Below, one piece after another: positions 1 through 6,541 of a stretch of 13,428 nt of DNA; the first letter of the stretch is position 1; every line of letters begins with the position of its first letter. Origin of the DNA: CAZUXY01 sp964624235 (GTDB lineage Bacteria; Spirochaetota; UBA4802; UBA5368); assembly GCA_964624235.1 (NCBI GenBank), contig CAZUXY010000085.1, positions 1-13,428 on the forward strand. The letters are read 5' to 3'. The translations under genes were made by a program, and so were the position numbers. The notes below the pieces were generated by a model. That model made no database searches, was not told where the DNA came from, and saw nothing but the letters and a program-made list of their open reading frames with translations.

Positions 1-81
1 GGCTTTAATATGTATTATTATTCATAAAAACATAGCACTATTGTAGCTGACATATCTTCACATATTTGTTCAGAGTCACCC

Positions 82-927
82 TCAGGGTCTGCTATATCCC
101 TTTTCTATTGCAAAATAATCAAGGTAGGCTGTAAGAATATTTTCTACCACGAGATCGTATTTTTCCGGAGGATCGAATTTACCTGTTTTAACTGACTTAA
201 TATACCCCTTGCACATATCGCAATAATCTATTTCGTAAGGACTCCCCTCCTCCGCGAAATATCCCAGTGTTTCACTGTTCGTATTTCCGCATATGGTACA
301 AGCAATCCTGTTGTAAATCCATTCATATTCACAAAGTGCGCAATGTAAAATTCTCCTCCCCCCAGACGCGTCATCTATCTTTGAAATATCCGGGTAATAA
401 CCACACACAGGACATTGATGTTTGTACCATTGTTCCTGGTCGATATGTGAAGCATATGCAAGCATTAAAGATCCAAAGAAGGGTTTCAATGTACTTACCG
501 CTATAAACACCAACTCCTCTGCTCCAATATTAAAGACATCCTGGTATTTGAGATATGAATCAGCATTCATCGAGAGGACGTCATCAATCAATGAATCAAT
601 TCTTCTGGTATCATCTTGAAAATATCCAGTATAATCGCCTTTAATAATACCTAGATTAAATTCATGAATAATGTCAATCAATTCGGAAAGACAACGGGCC
701 AATAAGTTTCTGATTTCATCATTAATCCGCAGAAGACCCGGTCTGACAAGTGGCGGAGTTTCCGCCGGTATAAATCTGCACCTTTTTATCGCAGTATTAA
801 ACTCATTATGCCATTTTTGATGATGCGCAAATAAAGACCTGTAGAAATCCGTCGCTTGTCGATCCAAAAGACCCATTTCCATGAAAATTCCCGATGATAC
901 CTCAAGATTTTTCGTATGATCAAGCAT
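82..927 (-). CDS. fdhE: FdhE-type formate dehydrogenase accessory protein
   Basis: This 281-residue protein matches the FdhE family, a cytoplasmic zinc/iron-binding maturation factor for Tat-exported formate dehydrogenases. The sequence has a helical N-terminal half (about residues 15-165) and a C-terminal metal-binding part with four CxxC pairs at residues 172-175 (CPVCG), 196-199 (CALC), 210-213 (CTICG) and 236-239 (CDMC). The spacing and the Gly-Arg-Arg-Ile-Leu-His-Cys stretch before the second pair are typical of the family, as is the length (usually about 300). The start lies 9 bases after the tatA stop on the same strand, so the two are probably co-transcribed. The Shine-Dalgarno sequence is weak (ACGGAA), which fits a coupled downstream gene. 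In other bacteria FdhE is needed for activity of respiratory formate dehydrogenases; the enzyme itself is not in this window, so its identity is inferred. Confidence 0.92.
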   Translation of the reverse strand: MLDHTKNLEVSSGIFMEMGLLDRQATDFYRSLFAHHQKWHNEFNTAIKRCRFIPAETPPLVRPGLLRINDEIRNLLARCLSELIDIIHEFNLGIIKGDYTGYFQDDTRRIDSLIDDVLSMNADSYLKYQDVFNIGAEELVFIAVSTLKPFFGSLMLAYASHIDQEQWYKHQCPVCGYYPDISKIDDASGGRRILHCALCEYEWIYNRIACTICGNTNSETLGYFAEEGSPYEIDYCDMCKGYIKSVKTGKFDPPEKYDLVVENILTAYLDYFAIEKGYSRP

Positions 928-936
928 ATGTTCCGT

Positions 937-1095
937 TTATTTCTGCTCGTTCTCGTCTTTCCCGTTTAATGATTTTTTAAATTCCTTTATTCCGCTTCCG
1001 ATATCCCGGGCGATTTTAGGTATTTTCCCTGCTCCGAAAACCACCAGGATTATAAGAAATATTATCACCAATTCCCAAATACCGGGCATTCCCAT
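937..1095 (-). CDS. tatA: TatA/E family twin-arginine translocase subunit
   Basis: This 52-residue protein has the standard TatA layout. It has a short N-terminus, one membrane helix (about residues 4-20, Pro-Gly-Ile-Trp-Glu-Leu then an aliphatic run), the Phe-Gly-Ala-Gly-Lys-Ile-Pro hinge, an amphipathic helix (Ile-Ala-Arg-Asp-Ile-Gly-Ser-Gly-Ile-Lys-Glu-Phe-Lys-Lys), and a short charged tail. TatA oligomers form the pore that passes folded twin-arginine proteins across the inner membrane. The open frame extends 33 codons upstream to base 1194. The ATG at 1095 is chosen because GGAGGA (1101-1106) lies 5 bases before it, the family begins there, and a sigma-70-like promoter lies inside the extra 33 codons. 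No tatB or tatC is adjacent. The neighbour fdhE matures a classic Tat substrate, so this may be a TatA copy tied to formate dehydrogenase export (inference). Confidence 0.9.
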   Translation of the reverse strand: MGMPGIWELVIIFLIILVVFGAGKIPKIARDIGSGIKEFKKSLNGKDENEQK

Positions 1096-1100
1096 GTTTA

Positions 1101-1106
1101 TCCTCC
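1101..1106 (-). promoter_or_regulatory. Ribosome binding site deciding the tatA start
   Basis: Read on the minus strand this is GGAGGA, 5 bases before the ATG at 1095. It fixes the short 52-codon reading of tatA over the longer open frame. Confidence 0.8.
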
Positions 1107-1130
1107 ATGACTGATTCTTTGTTACTGTAC

Positions 1131-1158
1131 CTAATAATCCACCAATCTGTTTTGTCAA
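1131..1158 (-). promoter_or_regulatory. Sigma-70-like promoter of tatA-fdhE
   Basis: On the minus strand a perfect TTGACA (1158-1153) is followed after a 16-base spacer by TATTAG (1136-1131), a 4 of 6 match to the -10 box. Transcription would begin near 1124, leaving a leader of about 30 bases with the ribosome site at 1106-1101. The position matches the chosen tatA start. This is a sequence match only. Confidence 0.5.
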
Positions 1159-1491
1159 ATTAATTCCAGTAGGTATACCTGCAATCAAATACAAGGGAAC
1201 CTCTCAGTATTACATTTTGGATGTTCCCATGTGGGCAAAAATTAAGGATAAAAATCAGAATTTTCAATAGTGGGATTTCAGAAAATTCTAATTTATAGAG
1301 GTGCCTGTAATAAGTGTTTATTCGTTACTATATTTATTCTATTATCCATGTTTAACCCGGATATTATAATTTAAAATATCTGGTTTTATTACAATTTATA
1401 GATGTAATAAATCTATCATTGTGTCCATATTCATTTCCTATAGATCAGAATGAAACTTTTCAGAATTTCCTTACGCATGTAGTGGGGAAAT

Positions 1492-3222
1492 TTATACTAC
1501 AGAGGTATATCTGATTTCTTTTTCTTCGGGATCTTCATAGAACTTTACATTGGTTAACTTTTCATTAATCCTTCTTTTACGCTTTTTTATGCCGATCAGC
1601 GTATTCGGAAAAACCTCCTCTGTAATTATTACGACAGGTTCCCTTTCCAGTTTCAATTTTGATTCAGCTTCAATCCGCTTATTGTTCAATACGGCCATTT
1701 CTTTGTTATTCGCGGTCAACTGTTTCAGCAGTTCGAGGCAGCTTTTCTTTTTTACCGGCGGAAGAATGGCTAAAAACTTTTTTGGGTCTTCAAACAATCC
1801 TTCCCCGAAGCTTGTTTTAATCTTTCTGAGAGTGTCATCGATTTCATTTTTAAGTATTTCAATATCTTTCCTGATTCCGGTAAGTTCTCTTTCAACAAAA
1901 AGACTCACCCCGGCAGTCAGCTTTGTTTCATTTTCTTTCGGCACACCGGCGACATTGGCGATAATTTCATGTCGCGCTATAGTTTCCCCTCCTATGATTT
2001 TCCCGTGTTTTGCCGTCACCGATATTTTATCATTTGAAAAAACTTTACTATTAATTATTGAATCCTCAACTTCAATCTCGCCAACCGCTTCAACATCTGC
2101 GTTCAATATATACTTAGCTTTCAATTTATTTCCTGATACCACCTTCATTGATCCCTTGCCCGCAATACCCTGCTTTACCATTACACTGCCTTCAGCTTCC
2201 AGATACGCGTCATCCGCATTTTTTTCGACTATAATATCACCCTTCGCTTTAACGGAAAATCCCGGCAGAATCGAACCCATTATATGTACGGAACCGTTGA
2301 AATCAATATTACCGGAATCATAATCAACATTTCCCCTGATTATCGCTATCGGGGTTACTGATATTTTTTTACCTTCGACACTCAGACATCCATCTATATC
2401 CGAAATAAAAATATTTGCGTCACCCATTGACGGAACTATGTGATCACCCTTCAGATACCCTTCTTTCACCTCGAAGCCGGCGGATACCTTGTCGCCATAG
2501 ATATCCATTCCCTCTTCTTCCTTAACACCCGGTATCTTTTTTAATATTTCCTGCCCACGTTTAATTTCAATAATGGAATCCTGTTCCTTAAAATCTATTC
2601 TTCCGTCTTCAAGCACTTTACCGGCTTTTTTTTCGAGTTTAATCAATGGTACAAAGTACTCTTCAAATCCATTCACCGGCTCACGTCCTTTGGCAACGGT
2701 TATCCGGTGGATTTTTTTCTCGTTGATATCTATATTAGAAAGCTGTGCTTCTATTTCCGATTTATCCACAAGAGCCAGTATTTTACGGCTCATGAGTAGG
2801 TCTTCGATATCTTTATACGAAGGCAATTGTCCGAATTTAGTGGGGAAAACCATGAAGTAGGCCGATACTTTATCCCTGGTGATCTGAAGCGGGTTAATCA
2901 ACTTTATTTTTTGCGTTGCGTCCTCAATTACCACAAAGCCGAAGTTATTTGCCTTGAATAATTTTGCTTCACTGTCAAAGAAGATTCCTTCACCAGGCTT
3001 CACCGAAGTGTTCTGTTCAATCCGATAAAAGTTATAACCCTCATCAATCTGAGATGGTGCCTCCTCCTGGGTTTCAACATTTATTACTTTGGCAACCAGT
3101 TCGTTTTTATATACAAAATTATACGGGGAGGAAAGGGCGCGTACGGTATTACCTTTCTCATCTTTATGTTCAACAAAGATTTTTTTTGCCTTTGGGTCAA
3201 AATAACACAATAATAAACGCAT
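1492..3222 (-). CDS. fapA: FapA/DUF342 family polymer-forming protein
   Basis: This 576-residue protein belongs to the FapA (DUF342) family, called flagellar assembly protein A in some genera; its molecular role is poorly settled. An N-terminal region (about 1-180) is followed by the family's conserved segment at about 200-260 (Asp-Gly-Arg-Ile-Asp-Phe, then Ile-Pro-Gly-Val-Lys and Gly-Met-Asp-Ile-Tyr-Gly-Asp). Next is a right-handed beta-helix-like core with regular Gly-containing strands at about 295-430 (Gly-Asn-Val-Asp-Tyr-Asp-Ser-Gly-Asn-Ile-Asp-Phe-Asn-Gly-Ser-Val is the signature). A charged, probably coiled-coil stretch (about 440-530) and a basic tail end the protein. No signal peptide is evident, so it is probably cytoplasmic. 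It stands alone: no flagellar genes are visible beside it, so a flagellar role is not supported by context. The ribosome site is weak (AAGGGA well upstream of ATG 3222). Confidence 0.85.
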   Translation of the reverse strand: MRLLLCYFDPKAKKIFVEHKDEKGNTVRALSSPYNFVYKNELVAKVINVETQEEAPSQIDEGYNFYRIEQNTSVKPGEGIFFDSEAKLFKANNFGFVVIEDATQKIKLINPLQITRDKVSAYFMVFPTKFGQLPSYKDIEDLLMSRKILALVDKSEIEAQLSNIDINEKKIHRITVAKGREPVNGFEEYFVPLIKLEKKAGKVLEDGRIDFKEQDSIIEIKRGQEILKKIPGVKEEEGMDIYGDKVSAGFEVKEGYLKGDHIVPSMGDANIFISDIDGCLSVEGKKISVTPIAIIRGNVDYDSGNIDFNGSVHIMGSILPGFSVKAKGDIIVEKNADDAYLEAEGSVMVKQGIAGKGSMKVVSGNKLKAKYILNADVEAVGEIEVEDSIINSKVFSNDKISVTAKHGKIIGGETIARHEIIANVAGVPKENETKLTAGVSLFVERELTGIRKDIEILKNEIDDTLRKIKTSFGEGLFEDPKKFLAILPPVKKKSCLELLKQLTANNKEMAVLNNKRIEAESKLKLEREPVVIITEEVFPNTLIGIKKRKRRINEKLTNVKFYEDPEEKEIRYTSVV

Positions 3223-3533
3223 TTATCGAATACTGTCCCTTATTGAATACATAACCCGTTAATATTTTTTTCCAACATATTGATTCTAATGAATGATTAA
3301 TTACACAGCTTACTAATCTATTCGTCCAATTACAATAAAAATTTGATTATATAGTCGTATATGTATCAATATTTCCGAAAAGATACCATATTGGGTCTGT
3401 TTAAGTTGACGTCGTTGATTTCTGTCCTTATTTTAAATTAATTTTGTAGTCTGGGATTCAGTATGGCAAGTCATTAAATTTGTATTATTCATTGGAATAT
3501 GGTATATAGTTTAATCTAAAAAGCGGATTTGTC
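3223..3533. other. Divergent intergenic region, fapA-like gene / HD-GYP gene
   Basis: This 311-base, very AT-rich region separates two divergent genes and must hold both promoters. On the plus strand a candidate promoter is listed at 3406-3434. On the minus strand TTGGAA lies about 55 bases upstream of the fapA-like start, but no convincing -10 box follows. No small gene or structured RNA is visible. Confidence 0.55.
3406..3434 (+). promoter_or_regulatory. Candidate promoter of the HD-GYP gene
   Basis: TTGACG (3406-3411), a 17-base spacer, then TATTTT (3429-3434). Transcription would start near 3441, giving a leader of roughly 90 bases. In such AT-rich sequence the -10 match could be chance. 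Confidence 0.35.
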
Positions 3534-4763
3534 ATGAAAAAAGAACTTAACAAGCTTCAGGAAATAATAAGGGTTAGTTCACAACTCAGTGAGGTTCAAG
3601 ACCTTGACCTTCTGCTTGAACGGGTACTTACCGAGGCAAGGACAGTCGTCAACGCTGATGCGGGTTCAATTTACATCCGTGAGGGAGAGCAACTTGTGTT
3701 CAGTCATGTCCAGAATGATACCATGCAGAGCAAACTTCCCCCGGGGGATAAGCTTATATATACCACCTTCAAGGTACCCATCAATACCGGTTCCATATCT
3801 GGATATGTGGCTTCAACGGGGAAAATTTTAAATATCCCCGATGTATATGCGATTGAAAGAACAGCTCCTTACAGTTTTGATCCCAGTTATGACCGTATTT
3901 CTCATTACAAGACCACCTCCATGCTCACCGTACCTTTAAAAACAAATCGTGGTGATATAGTAGGTGTATTACAGATAATTAATGCAAAATCAGATACCGG
4001 TACAATCATACCCTTCAACAGTGAGGATGAGCCTTTTATTCTGCACTTCGCCGGTATTGTTAGTATGATTTTACAACGCGCACAGATGACGAGGGCGCTG
4101 CTGCTTCGCATGATAAGCATGGCGGAACTCAGGGACCCTAAAGAAACCGGTGCTCATGTCAACAGGGTTGCCGCATATTCCATCGAGATTTATGAACGAT
4201 GGGCATTGCGACACAATATTCCAAAAAATAAAATCGATATAATCAGGGACATATTAAGAATGGCTGCCATGCTGCACGATGTCGGAAAAGTTGCAATTTC
4301 TGATCTTATTCTTAAAAAGCCCTCAAAGTTCACCAATGAAGAGTTCGAGATCATGAAAAGCCATACATATCTAGGCACCAGATTATTCAATGAAAAGCAC
4401 TCCGAATTTGATGAAGTGGCCGCTCTGGTTGCGCTGACTCATCATGAGAACTGGGACGGCACAGGGTATCCGGGACATATTGATATCAATACAGGGGATC
4501 CACTTAAACCTGCCTCAGATGGAAAACCATTACCCCTTAAGGGAGAAGAAATACCGATATTCGGCAGGATTGTCGCTATTGCCGATGTTTTCGACGCGCT
4601 TTCGTCAAAAAGAGTCTACAAAGAGGCATGGGATGAAACATCCGTTCTTCATGAAATCAAAAAGCTTTCGGGGACGAAATTTGATCCGGAGCTCGTTGAA
4701 GTATTTATTGAATGTATTGATGTGATAAAATCCATACAGCAACGCTATCCTGATCATGATTGA
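3534..4763 (+). CDS. GAF domain / HD-GYP phosphodiesterase
   Basis: This 409-residue predicted cytoplasmic signalling enzyme has an N-terminal GAF sensor (about 20-185) and a C-terminal HD-GYP domain (about 190-400). HD-GYP domains usually hydrolyse cyclic di-GMP. Catalytic features visible are His208 in the Gly-Ala-His-Val-Asn-Arg-Val segment, the His248-Asp249 pair with Lys252, His277, the double His303-His304-Glu, the Gly311-Tyr312-Pro313 motif and Asp351 in Ile-Ala-Asp-Val-Phe-Asp-Ala-Leu. The metal-ligand set looks complete, so activity is expected. About 17 extra residues (about 317-333) lie between the GYP motif and the Leu-Lys-Gly-Glu-Glu-Ile-Pro segment, longer than in the commonest HD-GYP proteins. 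No membrane helix or receiver domain is present; input is presumably a small molecule or partner sensed by GAF. It is a single gene converging on asd. The upstream ribosome site is weak (GCGGAT). Confidence 0.9.
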   Translation: MKKELNKLQEIIRVSSQLSEVQDLDLLLERVLTEARTVVNADAGSIYIREGEQLVFSHVQNDTMQSKLPPGDKLIYTTFKVPINTGSISGYVASTGKILNIPDVYAIERTAPYSFDPSYDRISHYKTTSMLTVPLKTNRGDIVGVLQIINAKSDTGTIIPFNSEDEPFILHFAGIVSMILQRAQMTRALLLRMISMAELRDPKETGAHVNRVAAYSIEIYERWALRHNIPKNKIDIIRDILRMAAMLHDVGKVAISDLILKKPSKFTNEEFEIMKSHTYLGTRLFNEKHSEFDEVAALVALTHHENWDGTGYPGHIDINTGDPLKPASDGKPLPLKGEEIPIFGRIVAIADVFDALSSKRVYKEAWDETSVLHEIKKLSGTKFDPELVEVFIECIDVIKSIQQRYPDHD

Positions 4764-4775
4764 ATCATTCAAAAG

Positions 4776-4806
4776 AAAATCCCGCAGGGCGGGATTTTTT
4801 AAAAAA
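4776..4806. terminator. Bidirectional rho-independent terminator
   Basis: The stem ATCCCGC (4779-4785) pairs with GCGGGAT (4789-4795) around the loop AGG, extended by AAA/TTT and followed by T's on the plus strand. On the minus strand the same hairpin is followed by a T-rich run (ATTTTCTTTT). It lies between the convergent ends of the HD-GYP gene and asd and should stop both transcripts. Confidence 0.88.
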
Positions 4807-4810
4807 TCTA

Positions 4811-5824
4811 TCACAGCATTTTTTTCTCAATAAGCAGTTCGGCAATTTGAATTGCGTTAAGTGCGGCCCCCTTTCGTATATTGTCTGAGACCACCCACAT
4901 ATTAATTCCGTTCGCAATAGATTCATCCTCTCTTATACGACCCACAAAAACGTCATCTTTTCCGGCCGCGTCGATCGCAAGCGGATATTGATTCCTGGTT
5001 ACATCGTCTACTACCGTTATGCCCGGCGCTTTACTCATCATCGATTTCACATCAGCTGTACTGAGTTTTTTTTCTGTTTCAACATTTACCGATTCCGAGT
5101 GCCCGTACATTACCGGAACACGAACGGTTGTCGCGGTAACCTTGATTGAGTCGTCACCCATTATTTTTTTTGTTTCATTAACCATCTTCATCTCTTCTTT
5201 TGTATACCCGTTTTCCAGAAATACATCTATGTGCGGTAATACGTTATACGCGATTTGATGAGGGTAGACTTTCCTCTGTGAAATTTTCTTTCCCGCAACC
5301 AGGTCCTTTATCTGAATATCCAGTTCTTCCAGCGCCTTTAGACCGGTTCCGGAAACCGCCTGGTAGGTGCTTACCACAATCCTCTTTATTTTTGCTGCAT
5401 CGTGGATGGGTTTTAATGCTACAACCATTTGTATGGTCGAACAATTCGGATTGGCAATCAATCCCTTATGTCGGTCAGCATCATTCGGATTCACTTCAGG
5501 GACAATCAGCGGCACTTCGGGGTCCATTCTCCATGCCGAACTGTTGTCCACCACGATGCATCCCGATGCAACTGCCTGTTTTGCAACTTCTTTGCTGATG
5601 GTTGCCCCGGCAGAGAACAGGGCGAGATCAAATCCTTTGAAGGAATCGTCTTTTACAGCTTCCACTGTAACCTTTCTGTCACCAAAATCAAATGTTTTGC
5701 CTATAGTGGTAGAGCCCAAAAAGCGTATATTGGCTATGGGGAATTTTCTCTCTAAAAGAATTTTTCTGAATTCGATTCCAACTGCACCGGTCGCGCCAAG
5801 AATAACCACATTGTACTTTTTCAT
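4811..5824 (-). CDS. asd: Aspartate-semialdehyde dehydrogenase
   Basis: Asd reduces aspartyl-4-phosphate to aspartate semialdehyde with NADPH, the shared step toward lysine/diaminopimelate, threonine and methionine. The 337-residue length is normal. The N-terminal nucleotide loop Gly-Ala-Thr-Gly-Ala-Val-Gly is at 10-16. The catalytic Cys128 lies in Asn-Pro-Asn-Cys-Ser-Thr. Arg235 and His242 lie in Arg-Val-Pro-Val-Met-Tyr-Gly-His-Ser-Glu, the substrate-binding and general-base region. A Gln-Ala-Val-Ser-Gly-Thr-Gly stretch (155-161) is also characteristic. A purine-rich ribosome site (AAGGGGGAA) precedes ATG 5824 by 8 bases. A perfect TTGACA (minus strand, 5889-5884) upstream is a likely -35 element, but the -10 region is unclear. 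It is transcribed alone, divergently from the TetR gene, and no other lysine or threonine pathway gene is adjacent. Confidence 0.95.
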   Translation of the reverse strand: MKKYNVVILGATGAVGIEFRKILLERKFPIANIRFLGSTTIGKTFDFGDRKVTVEAVKDDSFKGFDLALFSAGATISKEVAKQAVASGCIVVDNSSAWRMDPEVPLIVPEVNPNDADRHKGLIANPNCSTIQMVVALKPIHDAAKIKRIVVSTYQAVSGTGLKALEELDIQIKDLVAGKKISQRKVYPHQIAYNVLPHIDVFLENGYTKEEMKMVNETKKIMGDDSIKVTATTVRVPVMYGHSESVNVETEKKLSTADVKSMMSKAPGITVVDDVTRNQYPLAIDAAGKDDVFVGRIREDESIANGINMWVVSDNIRKGAALNAIQIAELLIEKKML

Positions 5825-5905
5825 TATATATTCCCCCTTCGGTGTATCGAATTTTCATGAATAGCTACAACGTGTAACATTTTTGTCAATAATATTATAT
5901 TTCTG

Positions 5906-5934
5906 TTGACGCAGGATGTTTTGATGTTTAAATT
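5906..5934 (+). promoter_or_regulatory. Candidate promoter of the TetR-barrel-lipoprotein operon
   Basis: TTGACG (5906-5911), a 17-base spacer, then TAAATT (5929-5934). Transcription would start near 5941, inside the palindrome at 5942-5955. That is the arrangement expected for repression by the downstream TetR protein. Sequence match only. Confidence 0.4.
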
Positions 5935-5941
5935 TGAAATG

Positions 5942-5955
5942 AACGAACGTTTGTT
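5942..5955. promoter_or_regulatory. Candidate TetR operator palindrome
   Basis: AACGAACGTTTGTT is an inverted repeat, AAC-n-AACGTT-n-GTT, broken by one mismatched pair. It lies just downstream of the candidate -10 box and directly before ATG 5960. AACGTT-centred palindromes are common operators for TetR-family repressors that autoregulate, so binding by the adjacent gene product is a reasonable inference. Confidence 0.45.
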
Positions 5956-5959
5956 TTTT

Positions 5960-6541
5960 ATGAATTCTCGGAAAGAAAAAATTCTCAATTCCGCACGACT
6001 GCTCTTTTCAGAAAAGGGGTTTGCCGCTACTGGATTGCGCGAAGTAGCGGATAAAGCCGGTGTGTCATTGGGAAACATTTACAACCATTTCAAGAACAAG
6101 GATGAGCTTTTTCAGCAGATATTCGATCCGGGTAAAATCATTGATTCTCTTAACGAGGTCTTTCTTGTTTTAAAAGAAGATTTTCCATTCAATATAGATC
6201 AACTTATAATTTCCATAAAGAAGACAATCGATTCCAACCAGGAATACTTCAAATTGATTTTTATTGACCTCATTGAATTTGACGGTCGTAACACCAATCA
6301 AATGCTGGAATTTTTCATCGTGACGGGTAAAAAAGCATTCAAGAGTCAGTTGGATGACAAATCCAGAATGGGGAAGTTAAAAAAGCTGGATTATGAGTTT
6401 TTCATACGCTTCTTTATCGTGTCGATAATTTCCTTTTTTGCGTCATTCAAAACACTCCCCGCAATTAAAAACAGCAGGTATTCCGATACAATGGTTGCCG
6501 ATATGCTTTCAGAAGTAATCCTTAAGGGTATTTCTCGATGA
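5960..6541 (+). CDS. TetR family transcriptional regulator
   Basis: A 193-residue DNA-binding repressor-type protein. The N-terminal domain (about 4-50) is a clear TetR helix-turn-helix: Lys-Ile-Leu-Asn-Ser-Ala-Arg-Leu-Leu-Phe, then Thr-Gly-Leu-Arg-Glu-Val-Ala-Asp-Lys-Ala-Gly-Val-Ser and Ile-Tyr-Asn-His-Phe-Lys-Asn-Lys-Asp-Glu-Leu. The rest is an all-helical, Phe/Ile-rich ligand domain, whose effector cannot be read from sequence. The start is uncertain. ATG 5960 gives the usual family N-terminus and leaves the palindrome outside the gene, but lacks a Shine-Dalgarno. ATG 5924 has AGGA 7 bases upstream and would add 12 residues. The frame stays open back to TTG 5906. The stop overlaps the ATG of the barrel gene (ATGA), so the regulator is coupled to what it probably controls. 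Confidence 0.88.
   Translation: MNSRKEKILNSARLLFSEKGFAATGLREVADKAGVSLGNIYNHFKNKDELFQQIFDPGKIIDSLNEVFLVLKEDFPFNIDQLIISIKKTIDSNQEYFKLIFIDLIEFDGRNTNQMLEFFIVTGKKAFKSQLDDKSRMGKLKKLDYEFFIRFFIVSIISFFASFKTLPAIKNSRYSDTMVADMLSEVILKGISR

Larger units (their letters stand above)
1096..1491. other. Intergenic region between fapA-like gene and tatA
   Basis: AT-rich, 396 bases. Its left end holds the tatA ribosome site and promoter described separately. From about 1200 to 1491 no gene-like reading frame or RNA gene is visible. A 6-bp inverted repeat (TGTAGT 1478-1483 with ACTACA 1496-1501) straddles the end of the fapA-like gene. It has no T-tract on the minus-strand downstream side and is not called a terminator. 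Confidence 0.6.

Noticed and set aside
1096..1194. Extra 33 N-terminal codons of tatA
   Set aside because: A good ribosome site precedes the internal ATG at 1095, a promoter-like sequence occupies the extra segment, and TatA proteins begin with the membrane helix.
1478..1501. Inverted repeat at the end of the FapA-like gene as a terminator
   Set aside because: Only 6 bp of stem with a 12-base loop, overlapping the stop codon, and no T-tract downstream on the minus strand.
1550..2323. 257-codon plus-strand open frame
   Set aside because: It lies wholly antisense to the well-supported FapA/DUF342 gene, is Ser/Phe/Ile-rich as expected from an antisense frame, and has no recognisable domain.
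5367..5864. 165-codon plus-strand open frame
   Set aside because: Antisense to asd, whose catalytic motifs are all intact on the minus strand; no domain or ribosome site supports it.
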